Positions 16,128 through 25,038 are shown, counted from the first letter of the stretch. The stretch: DNA of 64,000 nucleotides from Maritimibacter sp. (GCA_002701395.1 NZVC01000035.1:1-64000), one strand, 5' to 3'. The notes: generated from the sequence alone by a model not told the origin. A program made the numbers and translations.

Positions 16128-16187
16128 ATGTCCTGTCTTACACGGCAACGACGGGCGATGAACGGCTCGTTAGCGGTGCTCCGATGA
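16128..16187 (+). CDS. 19-codon upstream ORF coupled to rsfS
   Basis: A strong AAGGAGG at 16118-16124 is followed by an ATG at 16128 that is not in the rsfS frame. It encodes MSCLTRQRRAMNGSLAVLR and stops at 16185-16187, overlapping the rsfS ATG at 16184 as ATGA. RsfS itself has no Shine-Dalgarno before its ATG. This arrangement fits translational coupling, where the leader ORF delivers ribosomes to rsfS. The alternative is a CTG start for RsfS at 16133 using the same ribosome-binding site. Confidence 0.45.
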   Translation: MSCLTRQRRAMNGSLAVLR

Positions 16188-16552
16188 CCGACATTCCGGA
16201 GCAGGTTTCAAGCGACATGCTGCTTGAAGGTATCCTTTCCTCACTCGAAGACGACAAGGCCGAGGACGTGGTCTCGATCAACTTGCATGGCAAGTCCGAG
16301 ATGGCGGACTTCATGGTGATCGCCTCTGGGCGGTCGTCGCGTCAGGTCGCGTCGATCTCTGAGAAACTGACCGAACGTCTGAAAGAGAAGTTCGGCACGG
16401 CCTGCAAGGTCGAGGGCAAGGACGCCGGCGACTGGGTACTGATCGACGCGGGCGATATCATCGTCCATGTCTTCCGCCCGGAAGTCCGCGAGTTCTACCA
16501 GCTCGAAAAGATGTGGATGGATCCCGGCGAAGCGGTCGTCGCCAAGATCTGA
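16184..16552 (+). CDS. rsfS: Ribosomal silencing factor RsfS
   Basis: 122 residues. RsfS (RsfA/Iojap) binds ribosomal protein L14 and blocks 30S-50S joining when nutrients are scarce. Signatures are LLEGILSSLEDDKAEDVVSI, MADFMVIASGRSSRQVASIS and the C-terminal IIVHVFRPEVREFYQLEKMW. The start was taken at the ATG overlapping the upstream 19-codon ORF; a longer N-terminus using the in-frame codons from 16133 is possible because many homologues carry a few more residues. The stop codon overlaps the rlmH start by one base (TGATG), so the two are coupled, as in many bacteria. Confidence 0.9.
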   Translation: MTDIPEQVSSDMLLEGILSSLEDDKAEDVVSINLHGKSEMADFMVIASGRSSRQVASISEKLTERLKEKFGTACKVEGKDAGDWVLIDAGDIIVHVFRPEVREFYQLEKMWMDPGEAVVAKI

Positions 16553-17022
16553 TGCGTCTTTCCATTTGCGCGGTGGGCCGGCTTCGTACCGGCCCCGAGC
16601 GCGCGCTGGTCGATGATTACCTCACCCGGTTCGACCGGACCGGGCGCGCCTTGGGGCTTGGCCCCGCAAGCGTGACAGAGGTCGAAGACCGCAAAGGCGG
16701 CGGCATGGCCGCCGAAGCCGAGCTTTTGCGTCGCGCGCTGCCCAAGGGCGGCAAGTTCGCGGTGCTGGACGAGCGCGGGCGCGTGCTGACTTCCCCAAAA
16801 TTCGCGGATCACCTTGCGCGCTGGCGCGACGAAGGGGTGCAGGACGCCGCCTTCGTGATCGGCGGTGCCGACGGCATCGACCCGTCCCTGCGGGCCGAGG
16901 CCGACTATGCGCTTAGTTTCGGCGCGATGGTCTGGCCACACATGCTGGTCCGCGTGATGCTGACCGAACAGCTGTACCGCGCCGCCGCGATCCTTGCGAA
17001 CAGCCCCTATCACCGGGCCTGA
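16552..17022 (+). CDS. rlmH: 23S rRNA pseudouridine1915 N3-methyltransferase
   Basis: 156 residues, the usual RlmH size. It methylates pseudouridine 1915 in helix 69 of 23S rRNA using S-adenosylmethionine, and acts on assembled 70S ribosomes. SPOUT-fold signatures are FVIGGADGIDPSLRAEADYA (the knot, with GGADG) and the C-terminal LVRVMLTEQLYRAAAILANS with PYHRA at the end, which is invariant in the family. The start overlaps the rsfS stop, and the pairing of the two genes is widely conserved. Confidence 0.95.
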   Translation: MRLSICAVGRLRTGPERALVDDYLTRFDRTGRALGLGPASVTEVEDRKGGGMAAEAELLRRALPKGGKFAVLDERGRVLTSPKFADHLARWRDEGVQDAAFVIGGADGIDPSLRAEADYALSFGAMVWPHMLVRVMLTEQLYRAAAILANSPYHRA

Positions 17023-17034
17023 CGGCGCGGGCTT

Positions 17035-17625
17035 TTACGCCCCGACGGCACCCGGTGTGGACGCCCCTTCGGCAAGCTCTTCCGGCTGCGGCGCCAGTTT
17101 CGCGGTCAGGACATGGTCGCGCCATTCCCCCGCAATCTTCAGGTATCGCTTCGCATAGCCTTCACGTTCGAACTCCAGCCGCGCCAGCAGCGCGGCCGAG
17201 CGCATGTTCTCTGGCAGATAGTTCGCCATGACGCGATTCAGGCTCATGGCACCGAAAGCGTGGTCCAGAACGGCGCGCAGTGCCTCGGACATGACGCCCT
17301 GCCCCTCTTGCTCGGCGTCCACCGCATAGCCAAGGTGACAGGCCTGAAATTCGCCGCGCACGATGTTCGACAGGTTGGCCGTGCCGACCACGTCGGGCTG
17401 GTCATGGAACCGCAGGACCAGCGGCAGATAGCGCCCCGCGCGGATGTCGGGCGCATAGGCCGTCAGCCGGTTGTGCCACGCGGTTTCGGAATAATAGCCG
17501 TCGGGGCGCGTCGGCTCCCATCGGGACAGGTGATCCGCGTTGCGTGTAGAGAAGCGCGCCAGCGCCGCTGCGTCGGCCGGCGCCGCCCGCGTCAGGATAA
17601 GGCGTTTGGTTTCGATCGCGTGCAT
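17035..17625 (-). CDS. GNAT N-acetyltransferase, RimJ/RimL type
   Basis: 196 residues. It starts MHAIETKRLILTRAAPADAA, the classic RimJ/RimL opening (TxRLxLR), and has the acetyl-CoA region CHLGYAVDAEQEGQGVMSEA, where the R/Q-x-x-G-x-G/A segment binds the pyrophosphate. ALRAVLDHAFGAMSLNRVMA and YLPENMRSAALLARLEFERE complete the family pattern. Such enzymes acetylate the N-terminus of ribosomal proteins S5, S18 or L12, or other amines. It converges on rlmH with a 12-bp gap. The substrate is not identifiable. Confidence 0.88.
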   Translation of the reverse strand: MHAIETKRLILTRAAPADAAALARFSTRNADHLSRWEPTRPDGYYSETAWHNRLTAYAPDIRAGRYLPLVLRFHDQPDVVGTANLSNIVRGEFQACHLGYAVDAEQEGQGVMSEALRAVLDHAFGAMSLNRVMANYLPENMRSAALLARLEFEREGYAKRYLKIAGEWRDHVLTAKLAPQPEELAEGASTPGAVGA

Positions 17626-17806
17626 AGGATGTCCTTGAGTGGTGCCGCCTACCTAAACCCGCACGCGGCGAAGTGCAGCCCGGTCGCGCAAATTGTGACC
17701 GGGTTAGCGGATCGCCGCGCGCTGACGTCCGGGCAGCCGGGAAAAAGCGGTTCAAATCCCCCCCGTTCCGGGCGTAGAACCCTAGGCGACAGGCAGGAGA
17801 ACGCTC

Positions 17807-19327
17807 ATGACGCATCCGAAACCCGTGGTTCTGTGCATTCTTGACGGCTGGGGCTATCGCGAGGATCGCACCGCGAACGCGCCTGCCCTTGCCGACACAC
17901 CCACGTTCGACCGGCTGTGGTCCACCTGCCCGCACGCCTTCCTTGTGACCTACGGCCCCGATGTGGGCCTGCCCACCGGCCAGATGGGCAACTCGGAAGT
18001 CGGCCACACCAACATCGGCGCGGGCCGCGTCGTGGCGATGGACCTTGGCCAGATCGACCTTGCCATCGAGGACCGGAGCTTTTTCGAGAACGAGTCCATC
18101 GCAGCCTTCGCGGACAAGCTGAAGGACTCGGGCGGCACCGCGCACCTGATGGGTCTGACGTCCCCCGGCGGCGTGCACGCGCACCAAGACCACATCGTCG
18201 CCGCGGCAGAGCTGCTGACCGGCAAGGGTGTGCCTGTGACGGTCCATGTCATCACCGACGGCCGTGACGTGCCGCCGAAATCGGCGCGCGAGCAGGTTGC
18301 GAAGTTCATCGAAGACCTACCCGAGGGCGTCACCGTCGCCTCTGTCACCGGGCGCTATTTCGCGATGGACCGCGACAACCGTTGGGACCGGGTCGGCAAG
18401 GCTTATGACGCGATGGTCAACGCCAAGGGCGAAACCGCCGACAGCGCCGACGCCGCGATTGCCGCTGCCTACGAGCGGGGCGAGACGGACGAGTTCGTCG
18501 CCCCCACCGTGATCAACGGCTTCGACGGCATCAAGGATGGCGACGGCGTCTTCTTCATCAACTTCCGCGCCGACCGCGCCCGCGAGATCCTGCGCGCCAT
18601 CGGCGAACCCGGCTTCGACGCGTTCGAAACCGGCGACCGGCCCGACTATGCCGCGCTGTTGGGGATGGTCGAATACTCGGACAGCCACAACGACTATATG
18701 ACGACCGCTTATCCGAAGCGGAAGATCGTCAACACGCTGGGCGAATGGGTGTCGAAACAGGGCCTGACGCAGTTCCGTCTGGCCGAGACCGAGAAGTATC
18801 CGCATGTCACGTTCTTCCTGAACGGCGGGGTCGAAACCCCGTACGAGGGCGAGGACAGGTACATGCCCAAGTCGCCCAACGTCGCCACCTATGACCTGCA
18901 GCCCGAGATGAGCGCACCCGAAGTGTCGGACAAGTTCGTCGAGGCCATCGAGGCAGGGTTCGACCTGATCGTGGTGAACTTCGCGAACCCCGACATGGTC
19001 GGCCATACCGGAGACCTCGACGCGGCGATCAAGGCCTGCGAGGCGGTCGATGCCGGACTGGGCCGCGCCATCGAGGCGCTGGACAAGGCGGGCGGCGCCA
19101 TCGTCGTCACCGCCGACCACGGCAACTGCGAAACGATGGTCGATCCCGACTCTGGCGGGCCGCACACGGCGCACACCACGAACCTTGTGCCCGTCATCGT
19201 CCACGGTGGACCGGATGGCGCCAGCCTGCGGGACGGGCGGCTGTCCGATCTTGCACCGACGGTTCTGGACCTGATGGGCCAACCGCAGCCCGAGGAAATG
19301 ACCGGCGTGAGCCTTCTTAAAAAATGA
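17807..19327 (+). CDS. gpmI: 2,3-bisphosphoglycerate-independent phosphoglycerate mutase
   Basis: 506 residues, full length. It interconverts 3- and 2-phosphoglycerate in glycolysis and gluconeogenesis through a phosphoserine intermediate and two Mn ions. D13 in CILDGWGYRED and S63 in QMGNSEVGHTNIGAGR are the metal ligand and nucleophile. HAHQDHIVAAAELL and VVTADHGNCETMVD supply further ligands. CAGGAGAACGCTC precedes the start at 17807. The stop overlaps the ATG of the downstream EnvC-like gene (ATGA), and ctpA follows. gpmI-envC-ctpA is a conserved order in proteobacteria. Confidence 0.97.
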   Translation: MTHPKPVVLCILDGWGYREDRTANAPALADTPTFDRLWSTCPHAFLVTYGPDVGLPTGQMGNSEVGHTNIGAGRVVAMDLGQIDLAIEDRSFFENESIAAFADKLKDSGGTAHLMGLTSPGGVHAHQDHIVAAAELLTGKGVPVTVHVITDGRDVPPKSAREQVAKFIEDLPEGVTVASVTGRYFAMDRDNRWDRVGKAYDAMVNAKGETADSADAAIAAAYERGETDEFVAPTVINGFDGIKDGDGVFFINFRADRAREILRAIGEPGFDAFETGDRPDYAALLGMVEYSDSHNDYMTTAYPKRKIVNTLGEWVSKQGLTQFRLAETEKYPHVTFFLNGGVETPYEGEDRYMPKSPNVATYDLQPEMSAPEVSDKFVEAIEAGFDLIVVNFANPDMVGHTGDLDAAIKACEAVDAGLGRAIEALDKAGGAIVVTADHGNCETMVDPDSGGPHTAHTTNLVPVIVHGGPDGASLRDGRLSDLAPTVLDLMGQPQPEEMTGVSLLKK

Positions 19328-20448
19328 GGCTTCGCCGCCTTCTGCCCTTCCTTGTCCTTTGGCCTGCGCTGGTCTCGGCGCAGCCGATCGAAGATCTGGA
19401 ACTGGTGGCGCGGCGCGCGGCAGGCCAGCTTGAGGCCGCGCAGAACGCGCTGGCCGCCGCCGAGCGGGCCGACGACAGGGTGCGCGCCCTGACCATGACG
19501 ATCCGTGCTTATGAGAACGGCCTGATCGCCCTGCGCGAGGGTCTGCGCCGCGCCGCGATCCGCGAGGACGCAATGCGCCAGCGGTTCGAAGCCCAGCGCG
19601 AGAAGGTCATGCGGCTGGTCGGCGTGCTGCAATCCATCGAAGGCTCTCCGACGCCGCTGCTGCTGATGCATCCGTCCGGCCCCGTGGGCACCGCCCGCTC
19701 TGGCATGATGGTCAGCGCCGTGACCCCGGCCCTGCAACGCGAGGCCGAGGTGCTGCGCCGCCATCTGGAAGAGATCGCGCTGCTGCGAACCTTGCAGGAA
19801 AGCGCGGCGGAGACGGTGCAAGAGGGTCTGGCTGGCGTGCAAGAGGCGCGCACCGCCCTAAGTCAGGCGGTTCAGAACCGGGTCGACCTGCCGCAACGGT
19901 TCCTGACCGACCCCGAGGCACTGGCCCGGCTGATCGATAGCGCCGAAACGCTGCAGGGTTTCGCGTCTGGCCTGACCGAACTGGGCGACGAAGGCCCCGA
20001 GCTTCCCGAATTCGATCCCTCGCGCGGTGGCCTTCCGCTGCCGGTCGCGGGCACGGTCCTGCGCCGCGCGAACGAGGCCGACGCGGCGGGCATCGTCCGC
20101 CCCGGAATCGTGGTCGCGACAGAGCCCCGCGCGCTTGTGACGACCCCTTGGCCGGCGACAATCCGCTACCTTGGGCCCCTTCTCGACTACAAAAATGTGA
20201 TGATCCTTGAGCCCGGGGGCGGTTATCTGCTTGTTCTGGCCGGGCTCGAAGAGGTGTATGGGGAACTTGGAGAGGTGCTGCCGGCCGGCGCTCCAGTTGG
20301 TCTCATGGGTGGAAATGCACCAGACGAAGCCGCGTTTGCCGCGGGCGCACCGGAACTCGGTGGCGTAAACCGTACGGAAACGCTTTATATAGAGGCAAGG
20401 CAGGGCGACGACCCGATCAACCCGGGCCAGTGGTTCGCCATTGATTGA
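19324..20448 (+). CDS. EnvC-like murein hydrolase activator
   Basis: 374 residues. A signal peptide (LRRLLPFLVLWPALVSAQ) is followed by long coiled coils (about residues 20-200, rich in A, E, R and Q), then a C-terminal LytM/M23-like domain (ATEPRALVTTPWPATIRYLG, then YKNVMILEPGGGYLLVLAGL). The catalytic His residues of active M23 peptidases are not all present, which is the state expected of EnvC-type activators. EnvC works in the periplasm and releases amidase autoinhibition at the division site, through FtsEX in enterobacteria. It is coupled to gpmI by an ATGA overlap and is followed 15 bp later by ctpA. Confidence 0.85.
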   Translation: MRLRRLLPFLVLWPALVSAQPIEDLELVARRAAGQLEAAQNALAAAERADDRVRALTMTIRAYENGLIALREGLRRAAIREDAMRQRFEAQREKVMRLVGVLQSIEGSPTPLLLMHPSGPVGTARSGMMVSAVTPALQREAEVLRRHLEEIALLRTLQESAAETVQEGLAGVQEARTALSQAVQNRVDLPQRFLTDPEALARLIDSAETLQGFASGLTELGDEGPELPEFDPSRGGLPLPVAGTVLRRANEADAAGIVRPGIVVATEPRALVTTPWPATIRYLGPLLDYKNVMILEPGGGYLLVLAGLEEVYGELGEVLPAGAPVGLMGGNAPDEAAFAAGAPELGGVNRTETLYIEARQGDDPINPGQWFAID

Positions 20449-20463
20449 GAACACGAGGACCGT

Positions 20464-21804
20464 ATGAAGAAATTCGTGATGGCTGCCGTGGCGGGGACCC
20501 TTGCGGGGGTGATCGCCACCACGCAGATCGCAGGACCGCTGCTGGCCCAGGAAGGCGAACGTGACAGTTCCGTATACGAACAGCTTGATCTGTTCGGGGA
20601 CATCTTCGAACGCATCCGCGCGCAGTACGTTGAAGAAGTGGACGAGGGCGAGCTGATCGAGGCCGCGATCAACGGCATGTTGACCTCGCTTGACCCGCAT
20701 TCCAGCTACCTGTCGCCCGACGATGCCGCCGACATGCGCGTGCAGACGCGCGGCGAATTCGGCGGTCTCGGCATCGAGGTGACGCAGGAAGAGGGCTTCG
20801 TGAAGGTGGTGTCGCCCATCGACGACACGCCCGCCGACGACGCCGGGATCGAAGCTGGTGACTACATCACCCACGTCGACGGCGAATCCGTTCTTGGCCT
20901 GACGCTGGACGAGGCGGTCGAAATGATGCGCGGTCCGGTCGGGTCCGAGATCATCATCACCGTCGTGCGCGAAGGCACCGAAGAACCCTTCGACGTCTCG
21001 ATCATCCGCGACACCATCAAGCTGACCGCCGTCCGCACCCGCGTCGAGGGCAAGACAGTCGTGATGCGCGTGTCGACCTTCAACGACCAGACCTTCCCCA
21101 ACCTCGAATCCGGCCTGCTGGAAGCGGTTGAGGAACTGGGCGGCTTCGACAACGTCGACGGCTTCGTTCTGGACCTGCGCAACAACCCGGGCGGTCTGCT
21201 GACGCAGGCGATCAAAGTGTCCGATGCCTTCCTGAACGCTGGCGAAATCGTGTCGACCCGTGGCCGCGACCCGCAGGACGGCGAACGCTACAACGCCACG
21301 CCCGGCGATCTGGCCGAAGGCCTGCCGATGGTGGTGCTGATCAACGGCGGCTCTGCCTCGGCGTCCGAGATCGTCGCCGGCGCGCTGCAGGATCACCGCC
21401 GCGCAATCGTCGTCGGCACCAAGTCGTTCGGCAAGGGCTCGGTCCAGACGGTGATGCCGCTTCGGGGCGACGGTGCGATGCGCCTGACCACCGCGCGGTA
21501 CTACACTCCGTCCGGCCGCTCGATCCAGGCGCTTGGCGTGTCGCCCGACATCGTCGTGGCGCAGCCTCCGACCCGCCCGGACGAGGAGACCGACGAAGAA
21601 AGCGTCGCACGTCCCCTGCGCTCCGAGGCCGACCTGCGCGGCGCGCTCGACAACGACTCGCTGACCGAGGACGAGCGTCGGCAGATCGAAGAAGAGCAGG
21701 CACAAGCAGAGGCGTCCGCCGAGCTGCGCGAGGAAGACTTCCAGCTTAGCTATGCGATCGACCTGCTGCACGGCCTTGCCGCAATCGACGCGGCCCAGCA
21801 GTAA
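20464..21804 (+). CDS. ctpA: Carboxy-terminal processing protease, S41 family
   Basis: 446 residues. An N-terminal membrane/signal segment (FVMAAVAGTLAGVIATTQIA) precedes a PDZ domain (about residues 85-170, with GLGIEVTQEEGFVKVVSPID) and the S41 core. The catalytic serine and lysine lie in NGGSASASEIVAGALQDHRR and VGTKSFGKGSVQT. Tail-specific proteases cleave the C-terminus of periplasmic proteins, often peptidoglycan hydrolases, which suits its position after the EnvC-like activator. The C-terminal stretch, about 40 residues, is acidic and charged. A bidirectional terminator follows. Confidence 0.93.
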   Translation: MKKFVMAAVAGTLAGVIATTQIAGPLLAQEGERDSSVYEQLDLFGDIFERIRAQYVEEVDEGELIEAAINGMLTSLDPHSSYLSPDDAADMRVQTRGEFGGLGIEVTQEEGFVKVVSPIDDTPADDAGIEAGDYITHVDGESVLGLTLDEAVEMMRGPVGSEIIITVVREGTEEPFDVSIIRDTIKLTAVRTRVEGKTVVMRVSTFNDQTFPNLESGLLEAVEELGGFDNVDGFVLDLRNNPGGLLTQAIKVSDAFLNAGEIVSTRGRDPQDGERYNATPGDLAEGLPMVVLINGGSASASEIVAGALQDHRRAIVVGTKSFGKGSVQTVMPLRGDGAMRLTTARYYTPSGRSIQALGVSPDIVVAQPPTRPDEETDEESVARPLRSEADLRGALDNDSLTEDERRQIEEEQAQAEASAELREEDFQLSYAIDLLHGLAAIDAAQQ

Positions 21805-21845
21805 GCGCGGCGCGCCCCTTTGCGGGGCGCCCGAAGACAAAGAAA

Positions 21846-21876
21846 CCCCGCCAGATCGCTCTGGCGGGGTTTTCCT
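21846..21876. terminator. Bidirectional intrinsic terminator between ctpA and the deacetylase gene
   Basis: CCCCGCCAGA (21846-21855) pairs perfectly with TCTGGCGGGG (21860-21869) around TCGC, then TTTTCCTTT. AAA precedes the stem, so it can also serve the convergent minus-strand gene that ends at 21902. Confidence 0.9.
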
Positions 21877-21901
21877 TTGCAGGCATGGCGCGCGGCCGCG
21901 T

Positions 21902-22795
21902 CTAGCTGGCTTTGCTTGGCGGCGGCACGATCTCTGCGAACCGGTCGAATACCGCGCCTGCGGTCGTGATCCAGATGTCATCGCGTCGGGCCACGATATG
22001 CGCCAGCGCCCGCCGCAAATGCCGCAACCGATACGGCTGGCCGACGATGTAGGGATGCAGCGCGATGCCCATCACAAGGGGCTGCCGCGCCGACTGGTCC
22101 AGCATTTCATCGAAGTTGTCGATGACCATGTCCGCGAACTGTGCGGCACCGTCCTTGCGCCCCACCACCGACGGGATGTCGTTGACCTCTTGCGGGTAGG
22201 GAACCGCCAGCAGCGGCCCGTTCTCGGTCCGCATCCAGACGGGCTGATCGTCCATGCACCAGTTCAGGGTATAGCGATAACCGGCCCCGGTCAGCAGGCC
22301 CGGTGTGACGCGGCTTTCCGCGATCCACGGGCTAAGCCAGCCGCGCGGCGCGATCCCTTCGGCCTGCGTCAGCACGTCCGTGGCCTCGGCGATCAGCGCG
22401 CGTTCGGCGTCGGGCTCCAGCACGCTTTGCCGCTCGCTGTTGGTGCGCCCGTGGCCCGCGATCTCGTCCCCGCGCGCGCGGTGCGCGTCCATCAGTTCGG
22501 GCGCGTAGTCATACATCGCGCTGTTCGCAAGCACGGTCGCGGGCAGGTCCAGCTCGTCCAGAAGCTCCAGCATCCGCCACGCCCCGACCCTGTTGCCATA
22601 GTCGCGCCATGCATAGTTCAGGATGTCCGGCTGCGGCCCGCCGGGCGCAAGTTCGGCACCCAGCCCCTCGCCATAGGCGAAATGTTCAAGGTTCAGCCCC
22701 AGATAGACGGCCAGCTTGCGTCCACCGGGCCAGTCGAAATCGGGGCGGCGCGTGATCGGCACATAGTCATAGCGGTCATGGCCCGGAAGCGTCAC
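21902..22795 (-). CDS. Polysaccharide deacetylase-family (PuuE-like) hydrolase
   Basis: 297 residues from a GTG at 22795 that overlaps the upstream gene's stop (GTGA). The NodB-homology fold shows in AVYLGLNLEHFAYGEG (first motif region), GDEIAGHGRTNSERQSVLEP (the H-x-R/T region) and MGIALHPYIVGQPYRLRHLR near the end. It is the PuuE-type branch that acts on small amides or cyclic ureides rather than chitin, but the substrate is unknown; the true puuE of this genome lies near 40.8 kb. Coupling with the NTF2-like gene suggests a joint catabolic job. Confidence 0.8.
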   Translation of the reverse strand: MTLPGHDRYDYVPITRRPDFDWPGGRKLAVYLGLNLEHFAYGEGLGAELAPGGPQPDILNYAWRDYGNRVGAWRMLELLDELDLPATVLANSAMYDYAPELMDAHRARGDEIAGHGRTNSERQSVLEPDAERALIAEATDVLTQAEGIAPRGWLSPWIAESRVTPGLLTGAGYRYTLNWCMDDQPVWMRTENGPLLAVPYPQEVNDIPSVVGRKDGAAQFADMVIDNFDEMLDQSARQPLVMGIALHPYIVGQPYRLRHLRRALAHIVARRDDIWITTAGAVFDRFAEIVPPPSKAS

Positions 22796-23208
22796 AGCGG
22801 CGCCTCCGACAATCCGGCGCGGTCCAGCAGGATCTCGGCGCTGTCGTTCCACACATCGGTGGACACGATCTTGCCGTCGCGCACGGTGAAGATGTCGATA
22901 TAGCGGTTGCCGTCGAACGGTGTGCCGTCGGGCCATTCGCCGTACAGGTGGCCGGTGTTGAACACCAGAACATCGCCCGTCTCGGCATCCAGCGCCGCGT
23001 CGGTGCGCAAGAACCGCTTCTTGACCCACGCATAGCGTTTCGCGTTGAAGGCGGCGCTGTCGGCGGGTCCGCCAAACTTGCGCCCACCGGTGAAGGTCAT
23101 CTTGAAATCGTCGGACAGGTAGGCCGCGGCGCCTTCCGGGTCCGGGATCATGCTTTTCTCAAGATAAGCCTCGACGATCTGCCGGGCCTCGGCTGTGGCA
23201 TCCGTCAT
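22792..23208 (-). CDS. NTF2-like (SnoaL-type) protein
   Basis: 138 residues starting MTDATAEARQIVEAYLEKSM after AAAGGAGATCCGCG. The cone-shaped NTF2 fold is suggested by PDPEGAAAYLSDDFKMTFTG and the C-terminal NRYIDIFTVRDGKIVSTDVW, typical of SnoaL/ketosteroid-isomerase-like proteins. No catalytic Asp/His pair can be named with certainty. Overlap with the deacetylase-like gene (4 nt) shows they form one unit. It may bind or isomerise a small substrate of that pathway. Confidence 0.75.
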   Translation of the reverse strand: MTDATAEARQIVEAYLEKSMIPDPEGAAAYLSDDFKMTFTGGRKFGGPADSAAFNAKRYAWVKKRFLRTDAALDAETGDVLVFNTGHLYGEWPDGTPFDGNRYIDIFTVRDGKIVSTDVWNDSAEILLDRAGLSEAPL

Positions 23209-23410
23209 CGCGGATCTCCTTTTGAACGGGTCTTAACGGACCTACGCCGCGCACCGGACAGTGTACAACCGTATCCGGGCGCAAGCCCCAAGTCGGGCCG
23301 TCCGGCAACGAACGTTCGGCGAATTTTCGGGCGCTCAGACTTGCGTGATGTGCGCTTTTACTCGTCGCCCGCCTGCCCTACCTTGGGGCGGAACAGACGC
23401 CGAGGCCGAC

Positions 23411-23890
23411 ATGACCCCCGAAGACAAGGAAGCCCTTCCCTATCGTCCCTGCGTGGGCGTCGTTCTTGCGAACCCGCAGGGTCTGCTGTTCGCCGGGGAA
23501 CGGATCGACACGCCCGGCGCATGGCAGATGCCGCAGGGCGGGATCGACAAGGGCGAGGACCCGGAAGACGCGGCCCTGCGCGAGCTTTGGGAAGAGACCG
23601 GCGTCACCTCGGACCTTGTCGAGGTAGAGGCCGTCACGCCCGACTGGATCACCTACGACCTTCCGCCCGAGCTTTTGGGCAAGGTGTGGAAGGGGCGCTT
23701 CCGGGGGCAGAAACAGCTTTGGTATCTGCTGCGGTTCAACGGCCCGGACGATGCCATCACGATCGAGACCGAGCACCCCGAGTTCTCGCGCTGGCAATGG
23801 ATGGATCCCGACGCGCTGATCAGATCCATCGTGCCGTTCAAGCGCACCGTCTACGAGACTGTCCTTGCCACGTTCCGGAAGGAGTTGTGA
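23411..23890 (+). CDS. rppH: RNA pyrophosphohydrolase (Nudix)
   Basis: 159 residues from the ATG at 23411 ([20 protein letters not shown]). The Nudix box spans residues 43-65 ([20 protein letters not shown] followed by TGV), matching GX5EX7[18 protein letters not shown] and the tail [17 protein letters not shown] are typical of RppH/NudH, which removes pyrophosphate from the 5' end of mRNAs and starts their decay. The longer open frame to 23261 lacks a ribosome-binding site. The next gene starts 1 nt after the stop codon. Confidence 0.9.
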   Translation: MTPEDKEALPYRPCVGVVLANPQGLLFAGERIDTPGAWQMPQGGIDKGEDPEDAALRELWEETGVTSDLVEVEAVTPDWITYDLPPELLGKVWKGRFRGQKQLWYLLRFNGPDDAITIETEHPEFSRWQWMDPDALIRSIVPFKRTVYETVLATFRKEL

Positions 23891-23891
23891 A

Positions 23892-24365
23892 ATGCCGAAA
23901 GCCCTGATTGCCGCCGCCCTGTCGCTTGCGCTGGCCGGTCCGGCAACCGCCCTGTCCTGCCTGCAGCCGAACATCGTCGCCGCCTTCTCGGACGCCGCCG
24001 CTGCGGACGAGGTCTATGTCATCGTGCAGGGCCAGTTCTCGGACGGGCCGGGTCCCCGCCCGGGCGGCACCACCGGGGGCGAACCCCGCAGCTACGAGTC
24101 ATATTTCTCTGGCTGGACGATCTTCGCAAACGGCCCTGAGGAGCGGATGAACGCGCCAGTCCGCATCGTCGAGACCTGCACCGCCGAATGGTGCGCCGAA
24201 TTGCCGATGGACACCGAGGTGTTGACGTTCCTGCAGCGCGACCCTGACGGCGGCAAGCCGACGCTGCTGCTGAACGCGTGCCAAGGGAACCTGTTCACCG
24301 ATCCGACGGAAGAACACATCGAAGCGATCACCACCTGCTTCGAGAAGGGCTGCACCGCCAGTTGA
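23892..24365 (+). CDS. Small secreted protein of unknown function
   Basis: 157 residues from the ATG at 23892, with AAGGAGTTGTGAA upstream lying inside the rppH end. A signal peptide (MPKALIAAALSLALAGPATA, cleavage after ATA) leads to LSCLQPNIVAAFSDAAAADE. The mature protein contains six cysteines (in SCLQPN, ETCTAEWCAE, NACQGN and TTCFEKGCTAS), so disulfide bonds in the periplasm are likely. I recognise no named family. The one-base gap to rppH implies co-transcription, but no functional link is evident. Confidence 0.75.
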   Translation: MPKALIAAALSLALAGPATALSCLQPNIVAAFSDAAAADEVYVIVQGQFSDGPGPRPGGTTGGEPRSYESYFSGWTIFANGPEERMNAPVRIVETCTAEWCAELPMDTEVLTFLQRDPDGGKPTLLLNACQGNLFTDPTEEHIEAITTCFEKGCTAS

Positions 24366-24387
24366 CACCGGGCGGCGCGCGGCGGGA

Positions 24388-25038
24388 TCAGGTCACCAGC
24401 ATCCGCAGGCCCTGCGTGACGTCCGTGCGAATGGACAGCCGCAGCCCCGGTTCATCGCCCGCGCGCAACGCCGCGACGATCAGCTTGTGCTGCTGCGGCA
24501 CCTCTGTCCGCTGAAGCCGACCGTACAGCTTGCGCATCGTCGGCCCCAGTTGCAGCCACACCGTTTCCGCCATCGCCAGCATCGCGGGCGCCTGCGCGCG
24601 CAGGTACAGGGTGCGGTGGAATTCAAGGTTCAGCCGGATGTAGGCCACGGCGTCGTGCTTCGCGACGGCCTCGGCGATCTGACCGTTGATCGCGTTCAAT
24701 CGGTCGATCAGTGCGATGTGGGCGCGCGGCAGGGCGCGGCTGGCAAGCTCTGTCTCGATCAGCGCGCGCAGGGCAGCCAGTTCCTCGATCCGTTCGTTGG
24801 ACAGCTCGGGCGTGGATACGCGGCCGGAGGACGACAGCATCAGCGCCCCCTCTGCCGCAAGTCTGCGCACCGCCTCGCGCGCAGGGGTCATCGACACGCC
24901 ATAGTCCTTGCCGATCCCGCGCAGCGTCAGCGCCGTCCCCGGCGCCAGTTCACCATGCATGATCCGCGTGCGCAGGTGGCGGTAGACCCGTTCGTGGGCG
25001 GATTGCGAGGTTTCGCCGGGGCGTGACTGGATCAGCAT
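24388..25038 (-). CDS. GntR-family regulator, FadR subfamily (FCD domain)
   Basis: 216 residues. The N-terminal winged helix (about residues 12-75) reads YRHLRTRIMHGELAPGTALT then GKDYGVSMTPAREAVRRLAA, the GntR recognition pattern. The C-terminal FCD ligand domain has LAALRALIETELASRALPRA and AYIRLNLEFHRTLYLRAQAP, with the Asp/His metal-site arrangement incomplete at a glance. These repressors respond to carboxylic acids. No target operon adjoins it: the neighbours are a secreted protein and a peptidase. Confidence 0.88.
   Translation of the reverse strand: MLIQSRPGETSQSAHERVYRHLRTRIMHGELAPGTALTLRGIGKDYGVSMTPAREAVRRLAAEGALMLSSSGRVSTPELSNERIEELAALRALIETELASRALPRAHIALIDRLNAINGQIAEAVAKHDAVAYIRLNLEFHRTLYLRAQAPAMLAMAETVWLQLGPTMRKLYGRLQRTEVPQQHKLIVAALRAGDEPGLRLSIRTDVTQGLRMLVT

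Noticed and set aside
17748-17762. CGGTTCAAATCCCCC, resembling a tRNA T-arm upstream of gpmI
   Set aside because: No acceptor, D or anticodon arms can be folded around it.
19858-21981. 707-codon minus-strand open frame opposite envC and ctpA
   Set aside because: Antisense shadow; no ribosome-binding site or known motif, and it spans two genuine genes.
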